NCBI RefSeq assembly: GCF_943913955.1 | Contig: NZ_CALUAE010000022.1 | Span: forward strand, 17,605 to 81,604 | Direction: 5' to 3' | DNA: 64,000 nt | Source of the DNA: Mycolicibacterium bacteremicum | GTDB lineage: Bacteria; Actinomycetota; Actinomycetes; Mycobacteriales; Mycobacteriaceae | Shown here: piece by piece, positions 9,282 through 19,726 of the stretch | How positions within the stretch are numbered: the first letter of the stretch is position 1 | How the letters are laid out: every line of letters starts with the position of its first letter | Program-made: the position numbers and the translations under genes | The notes under the pieces: model-generated | Database searches by the model: none | The model's input: only the letters and a program-made list of their open reading frames with translations | Told to the model about the DNA's origin: nothing

Positions 9282-10376
9282 CTACCCGCCGCTGAAACGT
9301 GCCGCAGGTTGGCGCGGATTGACCGCGTACTGGATGACGCGGTACGGCGTGCCGCCGCGAGGCGTGGTGTTCCATTGACTGACGAACACCCGCAACTCGT
9401 CGAGGGTGGACGCGGGCGATATGTACCCACCGTAGGGCTGGGCCAACCGGTTGTCGTCGGGAGCGGGCAGTTGCTCGGGGCGCTCGGGCCAGGGCGCGGC
9501 CACGACGACCGTGGTCACCGGCGCCGCATCCAGCCGGGTCGGGTCGTCGGCCACCCGCACCTCCATGTTGCCGGTGTCGGCATTGAAGTACGACAGCACC
9601 GTCTTCCCGTCGATCTGCCGGATGCTGAGCTCGCCCACCCGGTCCGTCCACAGCGGTGTCGGGTCATGACCCCAGCCGAGCGCCGCCGACCACCCCTGCC
9701 ACCCGGACCGGTCCGTAAAGTGTTGCGGTGCAACGCGGTACAAGGTGACTGGGGCGGTCCTGTCGAAGCTGTCGGCGACGATGTAGACCCAACCGCGCTC
9801 GGATTCCGCGGTGGGCACCGGATCGTAGTAGCCGCTGATCTGGGACTGCCCCGCACCGGCATGGTCGGCGGGCCGTTCCGACTCCGCGATCGTCGGCCAG
9901 TTCCCCTCGGCGGCATCGGCTTTCACCAGCCGCGACGATGACGGGCGTAATGCCGTCGTCGTCGTCACCAGTAGGTAGTTCTCCCGGTTGATCGACACCA
10001 CGCCCGCCGGTAGCTGCGAGGCACCCGGCGGGGTCGGATCGGCCAGCAGCGGCGTGTCGACACCGGACACGCCGGTGACGCGCAGGCCGGTGGTGATCGA
10101 GTCCGGGTCGACGTGCAGCGCCACCGGTGAGTACCACCCGCCGAAGCCGACACCCTGGCCGGCGAAACTGTCACCGCAGACCTGCAACAGTCTGCTCGGG
10201 AACTCCATGAACTCGCACAGGTCGGTGGCGCCGATACCGTAATCCCCGGTGGCGGTACCGGTTCCGGCGACCGGGCCGAGCATCACCACCTGACCGGGCG
10301 CCAGCACCAGATCGGCGTGTGCGGGTGACGCGAGCACCACGGCAGCCGCGAAGGCTGCCGCCGTGCCGCGGATCAC
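9282..10376 (-). CDS. Secreted DUF4185 protein (beta-propeller glycosidase-like)
   Basis: The 364-residue product has a signal peptide (MIRGTAAAFAAAVVLASPAHA) and then a DUF4185-type domain with repeated blades such as RGWVYIVADSFDRTAPVTLYRV and DELRVFVSQWNTTPRGGTPYRV. By position it corresponds to Rv3707c. The GTG start overlaps the asd stop (GTGA), so it is translated with ask-asd. Some members of this family have been linked to cell-wall glycan cleavage; I cannot see catalytic residues that would settle this. Two cysteines (DLCEF, QVCGD) may form a disulfide. Confidence 0.7.
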   Translation of the reverse strand: MIRGTAAAFAAAVVLASPAHADLVLAPGQVVMLGPVAGTGTATGDYGIGATDLCEFMEFPSRLLQVCGDSFAGQGVGFGGWYSPVALHVDPDSITTGLRVTGVSGVDTPLLADPTPPGASQLPAGVVSINRENYLLVTTTTALRPSSSRLVKADAAEGNWPTIAESERPADHAGAGQSQISGYYDPVPTAESERGWVYIVADSFDRTAPVTLYRVAPQHFTDRSGWQGWSAALGWGHDPTPLWTDRVGELSIRQIDGKTVLSYFNADTGNMEVRVADDPTRLDAAPVTTVVVAAPWPERPEQLPAPDDNRLAQPYGGYISPASTLDELRVFVSQWNTTPRGGTPYRVIQYAVNPRQPAARFSGG

Positions 10377-11407
10377 AACTGGGCGGCCAGCAACTCGGCG
10401 ATCTGAATCGTGTTCAACGCCGCGCCCTTACGCAGGTTGTCGCCCGAGACGAACAGCGCGAGGCCGCGGCCGTCGGGGACCCCGTGGTCCTGGCGGATGC
10501 GACCCACCAACGAGTCATCCACTCCGGCTGCGGCCAACGGCGTCGGCACGTCGACCAGTGCGACGCCCGGCGCGGAGGCCAGCAGTTCGCGGGCCCGCTC
10601 CACCGAGAGCGCCTCGGCGAACTCGGCGTTGATCGACAGCGAGTGCCCGGTGAACACCGGCACACGCACGCAGGTGCCGCTGACGGCGAGCTCGGGGATG
10701 CCGAGGATCTTGCGGCTCTCGTTGCGCAGCTTCTGGTCCTCGTCGGTCTCACCGGATCCGTCGTCGACCAGCGACCCGGCCAGCGGAACGACGTTGAAGG
10801 CAATGGGCGCAACGTATTTCACCGGCGCGGGGAAGTCCACGGCACGGCCGTCGTGCACCAGGCCCTCGACGCCGTCGATCACGGCGCGAGCCTGGGTGGC
10901 CAACTCCTCGACGCCGGCCAGGCCGGTTCCCGAGACCGCCTGGTAGCTGGAGACGATCAGCCGGGTCAGGCCGGCCTCGTCGTGCAGCGGCTTGAGCACC
11001 GGCATCGCGGCCATCGTGGTGCAGTTCGGGTTGGCGATGATGCCCTTGGGGCGTACACCGGCGTCGCGATCGAAGTTGACCTCGCTGACCACCAGCGGAA
11101 CGTCGGGGTCCTTGCGCCAGGCCGAGGAGTTGTCCACGACCACCGCACCGGCCGCGGCGAACCGCGGCGCCTGCACGCGCGACATGGTCGCGCCGGCTGA
11201 GAACAGCGCGATGTCCAGCCCGGACGGGTCGGCGGTCTCGGCGTTCTCGACCTCGATCTCCTGGCCGCGGAAGGTCAGCTTCTTGCCCTCCGAGCGTGGC
11301 GAGGCGAAGAACCGCACCGAACTCGCCGGGAAGTTGCGCTCCTCGAGCAGTTTGCGCATCACCTGGCCGACCTGACCGGTCGCGCCGACCACACCGATGT
11401 TGACCAT
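10373..11407 (-). CDS. asd: Aspartate-semialdehyde dehydrogenase
   Basis: Asd reduces aspartyl phosphate to aspartate semialdehyde with NADPH, the branch point to lysine, DAP, threonine and methionine. The 344-residue protein shows the Rossmann start VNIGVVGATGQVGQVM, the active-site cysteine in ANPNCTTMA, and the substrate-binding SYQAVSGTGLAG and FTGHSLSINAEF segments. It starts 5 bases after the ask stop, as in other mycobacteria, giving an ask-asd operon in pathway order. Confidence 0.96.
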   Translation of the reverse strand: MVNIGVVGATGQVGQVMRKLLEERNFPASSVRFFASPRSEGKKLTFRGQEIEVENAETADPSGLDIALFSAGATMSRVQAPRFAAAGAVVVDNSSAWRKDPDVPLVVSEVNFDRDAGVRPKGIIANPNCTTMAAMPVLKPLHDEAGLTRLIVSSYQAVSGTGLAGVEELATQARAVIDGVEGLVHDGRAVDFPAPVKYVAPIAFNVVPLAGSLVDDGSGETDEDQKLRNESRKILGIPELAVSGTCVRVPVFTGHSLSINAEFAEALSVERARELLASAPGVALVDVPTPLAAAGVDDSLVGRIRQDHGVPDGRGLALFVSGDNLRKGAALNTIQIAELLAAQL

Positions 11408-11412
11408 GTTTC

Positions 11413-12678
<1,266 letters not shown>

Positions 12679-12864
12679 TGTGTACCTCTCAACAAGCCGG
12701 GGATGTCCTGACAAGGATAAGGGGTCGGGGCACCCGGTTTTACCCCTCCACCTCAGGTGTTACCGGCGGACGTGGATGAGCGAGGCGCCACGGCGGCCCA
12801 CCACTGCCACGCCGGTCGGGCTCGGGGCCGTCATCGTGGTCGCGGGTGCGCCGTTGCCACAACC

Positions 12865-12903
12865 GTTTACCCACCCGAAACACCGGGATGCCGTACGCGT
12901 AAC
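12865..12903 (+). promoter_or_regulatory. GlnR-like binding site upstream of amt
   Basis: TTTAC at 12866-12870 is followed after exactly 6 bases by GAAAC at 12877-12881, matching the actinobacterial GlnR pattern gTnAc-n6-GaAAc with one mismatch. A further GTAAC at 12899-12903 falls in register with the repeating 5+6 spacing. The site ends 61 bases before the amt start, suitable for nitrogen-limitation activation. Motif-based only. Confidence 0.5.
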
Positions 12904-12964
12904 AGCCGGGGAGGTTACTGCCAGTGGTCGGCCCGTGGGGGCCCACACATCCCAGGAGTTGTCG

Positions 12965-14218
12965 ATGGATACAGGTACTACGGCGTTCATACTTTGTTGC
13001 GTCATCGGTCTGACGCTGATGATTCCCGGCCTCGCCCTTTTCTACGGCGGCATGGTGTCGGTGAAGAGCTCGACGAACATGATGATGATGACGTTCGGAG
13101 CGGTGGCCGTCGTCGGCCTGCTCTGGGTGCTCTTCGGCTTCTCGATGGTGTTCGGCACCTCGATCGGCGGTTTCGTCGGCAACATCACCGAATTCGCCGG
13201 GATGACCGACCTGTTGGAACCGATGACGACGCTCGACGGTCTGCCCATCAGCCTGTTCGCGTTGTTCCAGGCCCTGTTCGCGGCCATCACCGTCGCGCTG
13301 ATCTCGGGGGCGGTCGCCGACCGGATGAAGTTCGGCGCCTGGATGATCTTCGCCGCGGTGTGGGCCGTGCTGGTGTACTTCCCGGTGGCGCACTGGGTCT
13401 TCGCGTTCGACGGTGTCGTCACCGAGAACTCGGTGGGCGGCTGGATCGCCAACACGCTGGGTGCCGTCGACTTCGCCGGCGGCACCGCGGTGCACATCAA
13501 CGCCGGCGCTGCCGCCCTGGCGCTGGCCATCGTCCTCGGCAAGTCGGCGATGTTCGGTCAGCTGCGCAAGCCGCACAACGTGCCGTTGACGCTGCTCGGC
13601 GCGGGCATGCTGTGGGCCGGTTGGTACGCCTTCAACGGCGGCTCGGCGCTGGCGGCGGGTAACTCGGCGGCCATCGTGATGGTGACCACCTTCGTGGCGA
13701 CCTGCGCGGCGGTGCTGGCGTGGCTGGCCTTCGAGAAGATCAAGACCGGTCACGTGACCGGCGTCGGGGCCGCGTCCGGCGCCATCACCGGGTTGGTCGC
13801 GATCACCCCCGCCTGCGGTGCCGTCACCCCGATCGGCGCCATCTTCGTCGGCGGCATCGCCGGCGCGATCTGCGTGTATGCCGTGGGACTGAAGGACAAG
13901 TTCGGCTACGACGATTCGCTCGACGTGGTGGGCGTGCACCTTGTCGGTGGTGTCGTCGGCACCCTGCTGATCGGACTGTTCGCCAGCGAGGGCATGCCCA
14001 ACGGCGTCAACGGGCTGTTCTACGGCGGCGGTATCGAGTTGCTGTGGAAGCAGGCCGTCGCCGCCGGTGCGGTGATGGCCTACTCGTTCGTGATCGCCTT
14101 CGCGATCGCGTTCGCCATCAAGAAGACGATCGGTATCCGCATCTCGCCCGACGAGGAGGAGAAGGGCATCGACGCGAAGTTCCACCGCGACTCGGCCTAC
14201 GAGCTCGAATATGCCTGA
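12965..14218 (+). CDS. amt: Ammonium transporter
   Basis: A 417-residue Amt/Rh channel with about eleven membrane helices that carries ammonium across the inner membrane. The twin histidines of the pore are present (GGTAVHINAG and VVGVHLVGG), as is the Amt signature NAGAAALALAIVLG. The ATG at 12965 is chosen because AGGAG lies 6 bases upstream and it gives the usual Amt N-terminus MDTGTTAFILCCVIGL; longer open frame upstream is antisense to ask. No glnK or glnD follows; instead a glnT-glx operon does, so this is a second-type amt locus for scavenging ammonium. Confidence 0.95.
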   Translation: MDTGTTAFILCCVIGLTLMIPGLALFYGGMVSVKSSTNMMMMTFGAVAVVGLLWVLFGFSMVFGTSIGGFVGNITEFAGMTDLLEPMTTLDGLPISLFALFQALFAAITVALISGAVADRMKFGAWMIFAAVWAVLVYFPVAHWVFAFDGVVTENSVGGWIANTLGAVDFAGGTAVHINAGAAALALAIVLGKSAMFGQLRKPHNVPLTLLGAGMLWAGWYAFNGGSALAAGNSAAIVMVTTFVATCAAVLAWLAFEKIKTGHVTGVGAASGAITGLVAITPACGAVTPIGAIFVGGIAGAICVYAVGLKDKFGYDDSLDVVGVHLVGGVVGTLLIGLFASEGMPNGVNGLFYGGGIELLWKQAVAAGAVMAYSFVIAFAIAFAIKKTIGIRISPDEEEKGIDAKFHRDSAYELEYA

Positions 14219-14232
14219 CTGACACGATGACT

Positions 14233-14268
14233 CCCCGGGCCGGCGGCTGCATCCGCCGGTGACCGGGG
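14233..14268 (+). terminator. Hairpin after amt
   Basis: CCCCGG and CGGCGG on one arm pair with CCGCCG and CCGGGG on the other, around a 6-base loop, with a small internal bulge, followed by TTTCC. It lies 14 bases after the amt stop and could attenuate read-through into glnT. The T-tract is weak. Confidence 0.5.
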
Positions 14269-14357
14269 TTTCCTCGGCTTGCAGAAGTTTCCTGTCGTGA
14301 TACTTTCATTCCTAACAAGAGACGAGTTCGCATCAAGATGACGAAAGTTCTGGTGAC

Positions 14358-15662
14358 ATGACCACCGATCTCGCCACCCTCGCCGAGCAGACCGGCACCC
14401 GATTCATCCTCGCGCTGTTCGTGGACCTGCGTGGAAAGCCCTGCGCCAAACTCGTTCCCGTCGAGGCGGTGGATCAACTCGCCACCGAGGGAGTCGGATT
14501 CGCCGGCTACGCCGTCGGGGCCATGGGACAGGAACCCAAGGACCCCGACCTGATCGCCATCCCGGACCCGTCCTCGTTCACGCCCATTCCCTTCATCAAG
14601 GACGGCCTGGCGCTGGTGCACTGCGATCCACACGTCGACGGCATACCGTGGCCGTTCGCCCCGCGGGTCATCCTCAAGAACCTGGTGGCCCAGGCCGCCG
14701 ATGCCGGCTTCGAGCCGTGGGTCGGCGCGGAGGTCGAGTACTTCCTGCTGCGCCGCACGCCTGACGGCGGTCTGGTCACTGCCGACGCCGATGACACCGC
14801 CGCACAACCCTGTTACGACGCGCGCGGTGTCACCCGGATGTATGACCACCTGACCGACATCTCCACGGCGATGAACAGCCTGGGGTGGTCCAACTACGCC
14901 AACGATCACGAGGACGGCAACGGTCAGTTCGAGCAGAACTTCGCCTTCGCGCAGGCCCTGGTCACCGCCGACCGCGTCGTCACACTGCGCTATCTGCTGT
15001 CGATGATCGCCGCCGAACGCGACATGATCGCCACCTTCATGCCGAAGCCGTTCGGCGACCGCACCGGGTCGGGGCTGCATTTTCACCTGTCGCTCACCAG
15101 CGGTGGAAACCCGGTGTTCCCGTGCGATACCGATGCCAAGGGTCTGGGCCTGTCCGAGACCGCCTACGGATTCATCGCGGGCATCCTCGACCATGCGTGC
15201 GCGCTGCAGTCGGTCATCGCCCCGACGGTGAACTCGTACAAGCGAACCGGTGCCACCAGCACCGCCTCGGGTGCCTCCTGGGCCCCGCGCAAGCCCAGCT
15301 ATGGCGGCAACGACCGCACCCACTACATCCGGGTTCCGGACAACCAGCGCATCGAACTGCGCGGCGGGGACGGCTCGGCCAACCCGTATCTGGCGATCGC
15401 GGCGGCACTGGGGGCCGGTCTCGACGGCATCAAGCGCAGCCTCGACCCCGGCACGGTCGGGGCGCAGGGCCCGGCAAACCTGCCGCCGACACTGCTGCAC
15501 GCGATCGACGAACTCGACGCCGATCCCGTGGTGGCGGGGGTACTCGACGCCGCCGGGGGCGGAGTGGCCAGCTACTTCGCGAACCTCAAACGCGACGAGT
15601 TCTTCACCTACCACGGCACCGTCACGCCGTGGGAGATCGACTCATACCTGACCGCCTTCTGA
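14358..15662 (+). CDS. glnT: Glutamine synthetase-like ligase (GlnT/GmaS type)
   Basis: The 434-residue protein is a glutamine synthetase family member of the GlnT group, which includes gamma-glutamylmethylamide synthetases. It shows the catalytic segments GAEVEYFLL, GDRTGSGLHFHLSL, APTVNSYKR and RTHYIRVPDNQRIELRGGDGSANPYLA. It lacks the adenylylation-tyrosine region of GSI and is followed at once by three split glutamate synthase genes and a flavin amine oxidase. In rhizobia and methylotrophs this neighbourhood handles ammonium or methylamine. Whether the nucleophile is ammonia or an alkylamine cannot be read from the sequence. Confidence 0.85.
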   Translation: MTTDLATLAEQTGTRFILALFVDLRGKPCAKLVPVEAVDQLATEGVGFAGYAVGAMGQEPKDPDLIAIPDPSSFTPIPFIKDGLALVHCDPHVDGIPWPFAPRVILKNLVAQAADAGFEPWVGAEVEYFLLRRTPDGGLVTADADDTAAQPCYDARGVTRMYDHLTDISTAMNSLGWSNYANDHEDGNGQFEQNFAFAQALVTADRVVTLRYLLSMIAAERDMIATFMPKPFGDRTGSGLHFHLSLTSGGNPVFPCDTDAKGLGLSETAYGFIAGILDHACALQSVIAPTVNSYKRTGATSTASGASWAPRKPSYGGNDRTHYIRVPDNQRIELRGGDGSANPYLAIAAALGAGLDGIKRSLDPGTVGAQGPANLPPTLLHAIDELDADPVVAGVLDAAGGGVASYFANLKRDEFFTYHGTVTPWEIDSYLTAF

Positions 15663-15673
15663 AAGGGATCACC

Positions 15674-16543
15674 ATGTGCGGGATCGTGGGTTTGCACCTG
15701 CGCACTCCGGAGCTCTACCCCCAGTTGGGCCAACTGCTTTCGGAGATGTTGGGCGAAATGGCCGACCGCGGCGCGGATTCGGCCGGGGTTGCGGTGTACG
15801 GGGACCCGGTGTGGTCACCACCGGGGCGGGGATGCGTATCGGTGACCGATCTGGACGTCGTGCCCGATCTGGGGCCCGATGTCGATGTGGTGCAGGTCGA
15901 TTCGAGCTATCTACTCTCCGCCGGCACGTCCTCGGAAGATCTGCTGGAGCGGGTCCGCACCGGCTATCCGCAGGCCTTGATCGCCGGTTTCGGCGCCGAC
16001 CTCGCCGTACTCAAGGGTGTCGGGCACCCACGGGCGTTGACCGGGGCCTGGGGATTGTCGGCGGCCCAGGGCTGGCAGGGTGTGGGGCATACCCGGATGG
16101 CCACCGAATCGGCGGTGACCCCCTCGGGCTGCCACCCCTACACCGTGGGTCCGCAACAGTGCCTTGTGCACAACGGTTCCTTTGCCAATCACGCCACCAT
16201 CCGGCGCGACCTGCGCCGGGCCGGTGTGGTGTTCGACAGCGAGAACGACACCGAGGTGGGGGCCCGCTTCGTCGCGGCACAGCTGGCGGCCGGACGCGAT
16301 GTCGAGACCGCACTGAAGGAGCTGTGCGCGACCTTCGACGGCTTCTACACGCTGCTGGTCTCCAATCACGATTCGTTCGCGGTGGTGCGCGATGCGATTG
16401 CCTGCAAGCCCGCGGTCATCGCCGAGACCTCCGACTGGGTGGCGATGGCCAGCGAGTACCGCGCACTGTCCGGACTGCCCGGTGTCGAGGCGGCCAGGAT
16501 CTGGGAACCCGAACCGGAGGTGGTGTACGCATGGACACGCTGA
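15674..16543 (+). CDS. glxB: Glutamine amidotransferase class II, GOGAT-type (GlxB/MgsA)
   Basis: The ATG at 15674 gives MCGIVGLHLRTPELYPQ, so Cys2 becomes the Ntn nucleophile that releases ammonia from glutamine; upstream in-frame codons belong to a shadow of glnT. The 289-residue protein carries RGADSAGVAVYG, GVGHTRMATESAV and CLVHNGSFANH, as in the glutaminase module of glutamate synthase. It is the first of three genes that together equal one GOGAT large subunit. It starts 11 bases after glnT and overlaps glxC by 13 bases. Confidence 0.88.
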   Translation: MCGIVGLHLRTPELYPQLGQLLSEMLGEMADRGADSAGVAVYGDPVWSPPGRGCVSVTDLDVVPDLGPDVDVVQVDSSYLLSAGTSSEDLLERVRTGYPQALIAGFGADLAVLKGVGHPRALTGAWGLSAAQGWQGVGHTRMATESAVTPSGCHPYTVGPQQCLVHNGSFANHATIRRDLRRAGVVFDSENDTEVGARFVAAQLAAGRDVETALKELCATFDGFYTLLVSNHDSFAVVRDAIACKPAVIAETSDWVAMASEYRALSGLPGVEAARIWEPEPEVVYAWTR

Positions 16544-17214
16544 TCAACTACGACCTGCGCAGCACACCGCTGCGCGAGGTGAATTCGGCACTGCACAAAC
16601 CGGATATCACCGGTGAGTACGTCATCGACCGCCCCGACGGCGCCCACAACGTCGCCGTCGGCCTGAACGCGCCCGTGCGGGTGACCGTCAACGGACACGT
16701 CGGCTATTACGCCGCCGGGATGAACCAGCAGGCCGACATCGTCATCGACGGCAACGCCGGCACCGGTGTCGCCGAGAACATGATGAGCGGCACCGTGCGG
16801 GTGACCGGCAATGCGTCCCAATCCGCCGGCGCCACCGCGCATGGCGGCCTGCTCGTCATCGAGGGCGACGCGGCCGCGCGCTGCGGCATCTCGATGAAAG
16901 GTGTGGACATCGTCGTCGGCGGCAGCATCGGCCACATGAGCGCGTTCATGGCCCAGGCCGGGCGACTCGTGGTGCGTGGTGATGCCGGGGAGGCACTCGG
17001 TGACTCGATCTACGAGGCCCGCATCTACGTCCGGGGTGCGGTGGCCTCCCTCGGCGCGGACTGCATCAAGAAGGACATGCGCCCCGAGCACCACACCGAA
17101 CTTGCCGAATTACTGTCGGCCGCCGGATATTCCGACGATACGTCGGAGTACAGCCGGTACGGCTCGGCACGCAACCTCTACCACTTCCACGTCGACAATG
17201 CGAGTGCCTACTGA
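16531..17214 (+). CDS. glxC: GXGXG-motif glutamate synthase subunit (GlxC/MgsB)
   Basis: A 227-residue right-handed beta-helix protein equal to the C-terminal GXGXG domain of glutamate synthase (repeats such as GHVGYYAAGMNQQADIVIDG, GDAAARCGISMKGVDIVVGG and GSIGHMSAFMAQAGRLVVRG). In GOGAT this domain is structural and holds the ammonia channel. Start ATG at 16531 overlaps the glxB end; the stop shares one base with the glxD start (TGATG). Confidence 0.87.
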   Translation: MDTLINYDLRSTPLREVNSALHKPDITGEYVIDRPDGAHNVAVGLNAPVRVTVNGHVGYYAAGMNQQADIVIDGNAGTGVAENMMSGTVRVTGNASQSAGATAHGGLLVIEGDAAARCGISMKGVDIVVGGSIGHMSAFMAQAGRLVVRGDAGEALGDSIYEARIYVRGAVASLGADCIKKDMRPEHHTELAELLSAAGYSDDTSEYSRYGSARNLYHFHVDNASAY

Positions 17215-18515
17215 TGCGTGAATCCGCCACCTTCGATCGCAACACGATCGCCGACATCCAGCGCGCCGCCGAGACCGGCATCTACGACATCCGCGGCTGG
17301 GGCGCCAAACGCCGACTGCCGCACTTCGACGACCTGCTGTTCCTGGGCGCCTCGATGTCCCGCTATCCCCTGGAGGGGTACCGGGAGCGCTGCGGCACCG
17401 ATGTGGTGCTCGGTGGCCGACACGCCAAACACCCTCTGCACCTCGACATCCCGGTGACCATCGCGGGCATGAGCTTCGGCGCACTGTCCGGACCGGCCAA
17501 GGAGGCGCTGGGCCGCGGGGCCAGCGAGGCCGGCACCTCGACGACGACCGGGGATGGCGGGATGACCCCCGAGGAACGCGGCCAGAGCAAGAACCTGGTG
17601 TACCAGTACCTGCCGTCGCGCTACGGGATGAACCCCGACGACCTGCGCAAGGCCGACGCCATCGAGGTCGTGCTGGGTCAGGGCGCCAAACCGGGCGGCG
17701 GTGGAATGCTGCTGGGGCAGAAGATCTCCGAGCGGGTGGCCGGGATGCGCACCCTGCCCGAAGGGATCGACCAGCGCAGCGCCTGCCGGCATCCCGACTG
17801 GACCGGCCCGGATGATCTGACCATCAAGATCAACGAACTGCGCGAGATCACCGACTGGGAGAAGCCGATCTACGTGAAGGTCGGCGCCACCCGCACCTAC
17901 TACGACGTGAAACTGGCCGTGCACGCCGGCGCCGATGTCGTCGTGGTCGACGGTATGCAGGGCGGCACCGCCGCCACCCAGGACGTCTTCATCGAACACG
18001 TCGGGGTCCCGACCCTGGCCGCCATCCCCCAGGCCGTGCAGGCGCTGCAGGAGTTGGACGTTCACCGATCAGGCGTGCAGCTCGTCGTCAGCGGCGGCAT
18101 CCGCTCCGGCGCCGACGTCGCCAAGGCCCTGGCGCTGGGTGCCGACGCCGTCGCCATCGGTACGGCCGCGCTGATCGCGCTGGGCGACAACCACCCCCGC
18201 TACGAGGATGAGTACCGCAAGCTGGGCAGCGCCGCGGGGTTCTACGACGACTTCCAGGACGGCCGCGATCCCGCCGGCATCACCACCCAGGACCCCGAAC
18301 TGGCCGCCCGCTTCGATCCGGTCGAGGGCGGCCGGCGGCTCGCCAACTACCTGCGGGTGCTGACCATGGAGGCCCAGACCATCGCCCGGGCCTGCGGCAA
18401 GGCCCATGTCACCCACCTGGAACCCGAGGATCTCGTCGCCATCACCATCGAGGCCGCCGCGATGGCCCGGGTACCGCTGGCCGGTACGAACTGGATCCCC
18501 GGGGCGGGGTTGTGA
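17214..18515 (+). CDS. glxD: FMN-binding glutamate synthase domain protein (GlxD/MgsC)
   Basis: A 433-residue protein equal to the central FMN-binding module of GOGAT. It shows MSFGALSGPAKEALGRGASEAGTS, GQGAKPGGGGMLLGQKIS, IYVKVGATRTYYDVKLAVHAGADVVVVDG (residues split here by family alignment) and SGGIRSGADVAKALALGADAVAIG, the typical flavin and 2-oxoglutarate surface. With GlxB and GlxC it should form a glutamate synthase or N-methylglutamate synthase. The stop overlaps the next gene by four bases (GTGA). Confidence 0.88.
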   Translation: MRESATFDRNTIADIQRAAETGIYDIRGWGAKRRLPHFDDLLFLGASMSRYPLEGYRERCGTDVVLGGRHAKHPLHLDIPVTIAGMSFGALSGPAKEALGRGASEAGTSTTTGDGGMTPEERGQSKNLVYQYLPSRYGMNPDDLRKADAIEVVLGQGAKPGGGGMLLGQKISERVAGMRTLPEGIDQRSACRHPDWTGPDDLTIKINELREITDWEKPIYVKVGATRTYYDVKLAVHAGADVVVVDGMQGGTAATQDVFIEHVGVPTLAAIPQAVQALQELDVHRSGVQLVVSGGIRSGADVAKALALGADAVAIGTAALIALGDNHPRYEDEYRKLGSAAGFYDDFQDGRDPAGITTQDPELAARFDPVEGGRRLANYLRVLTMEAQTIARACGKAHVTHLEPEDLVAITIEAAAMARVPLAGTNWIPGAGL

Positions 18516-19708
18516 ACCAGACCGCGGATGTCGTCATCGTCGGCGGCGGACTGGAGGGTGCCGCGGCCGCGTGGGCGCTGAGTCAACGTGGCGTCACCGA
18601 TGTGCTGGTGGCCGAACGCAGCACGGTCGGTTCCGGGATGACCGGCAAGTCCAGCGGCATCGTGCGCTGCCACTACGGGGTCAGCTCGCTGGCGGCGATG
18701 GCGACCACCAGCCTCGACGTGTTCGAGAAGCCCGAGCAGTATCTCGGCCCGCACGCCGGCGACATCGGCTTCCGGCAGACCGGGTACGTCGTCGGGGTCG
18801 GCGAGCCCAATGTCGGCGCGCTACGCAAAAGCCTGGCCGCGCAGCGGGCGGTCGGGGTGCAGACCGAGGAGATCGACGCCGACGAGGTCGCCGCGCTCTG
18901 GCCGACGGCCGATCTCAGCCCGTTCGCCGCGTTCGGCTGGGAGGCCCGCGGCGGATACGGTGATGCCTATCAGACCGCGCAGGCGTTCGCCGTATCGGCG
19001 CGGGCCGCCGGGGTGCGAATCAGGCAGGGAGCCAACGTCACCGACCTGCTGGTCGACGGTGACCGCGTCACCGGGATCCGGCTCGCCGACGGCACGCAGG
19101 TGTCCGCGGGCACCGTCGTGGTGGCCACCGGCGCCTGGACTCGACCGTTCCTGGCCCGCCACGGTGTGCACGTGCCGATCCGGGTGGTGCGGGAGCAGAT
19201 CGTCCTGATCAACCCCGGCATGGATCTCGGTCCGGTGCCGGTCTTTTCGGACCTGGTGTCGCTGCAATACGTCCGGCCCGAGCTCGGCGGCGAGATCCTG
19301 TTCGGCAACAGCGATCTGGCGCACTGCGAGGATGCCGATCCCGACGACTACCTCAACCGGGCGACGGCCGGCTTCGTCGATCTCACCGTGGAGAAGGTCG
19401 GCACGCGCTTCCCGGGCCTGACCGATGCATCGATCACCGGCAGCTACGCCGGCTGCTACGACGTCACCCCGGACTGGAACCCGGTGATCTCGGCGGGCGG
19501 GCTGGACGGGCTGATCGTCGCGGCCGGCTTCAGCGGGCACGGGTTCAAGATTGCGCCGGCCGTCGGGCGGCTGGTGGCCGACCTGGTGACCGATGGCCGC
19601 AGCGCCGACCCGCGCATTCCGGAGACCGACTTTGCGCTGTCCCGGTTCGCCGATGGCACACTGCTCAAGAGCCCGTATCCGTACGTCGGAGCCGGGGAGA
19701 TGCGCTAG
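18512..19708 (+). CDS. FAD-dependent amine oxidoreductase, sarcosine oxidase beta-like
   Basis: The 398-residue protein has an N-terminal dinucleotide-binding motif (VVIVGGGLEGAAAAWALSQRG), a SoxB-like GMTGKSSGIVRCHYG segment, and the C-terminal DAO signature GLIVAAGFSGHGFKIAPAVGRL. This is the DadA/SoxB family, which oxidises secondary amines such as sarcosine, N-methylglutamate or D-amino acids. It is translationally coupled to glxD, so its substrate or product probably connects to glutamate. The small SoxA/D/G-type partner subunits of N-methylglutamate dehydrogenase are not encoded here. Confidence 0.82.
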   Translation: MNQTADVVIVGGGLEGAAAAWALSQRGVTDVLVAERSTVGSGMTGKSSGIVRCHYGVSSLAAMATTSLDVFEKPEQYLGPHAGDIGFRQTGYVVGVGEPNVGALRKSLAAQRAVGVQTEEIDADEVAALWPTADLSPFAAFGWEARGGYGDAYQTAQAFAVSARAAGVRIRQGANVTDLLVDGDRVTGIRLADGTQVSAGTVVVATGAWTRPFLARHGVHVPIRVVREQIVLINPGMDLGPVPVFSDLVSLQYVRPELGGEILFGNSDLAHCEDADPDDYLNRATAGFVDLTVEKVGTRFPGLTDASITGSYAGCYDVTPDWNPVISAGGLDGLIVAAGFSGHGFKIAPAVGRLVADLVTDGRSADPRIPETDFALSRFADGTLLKSPYPYVGAGEMR

Positions 19709-19726
19709 AGGAACAGGGGGCCAGCG

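Noticed and set aside
12740..14185. A 481-codon open frame on the minus strand opposite amt
   Set aside because: It is Arg/His/Asp-rich with no family signature and lies entirely opposite a clear Amt gene; a GC-rich mirror frame.
14280..14357. A second GlnR site before glnT
   Set aside because: GTTTC and TGATAC elements are present but the 6-base spacing and key bases do not fit.
14118..15614. A 498-codon minus-strand frame opposite glnT
   Set aside because: Composition is typical of an antisense shadow, and glnT shows strong conserved motifs on the plus strand.
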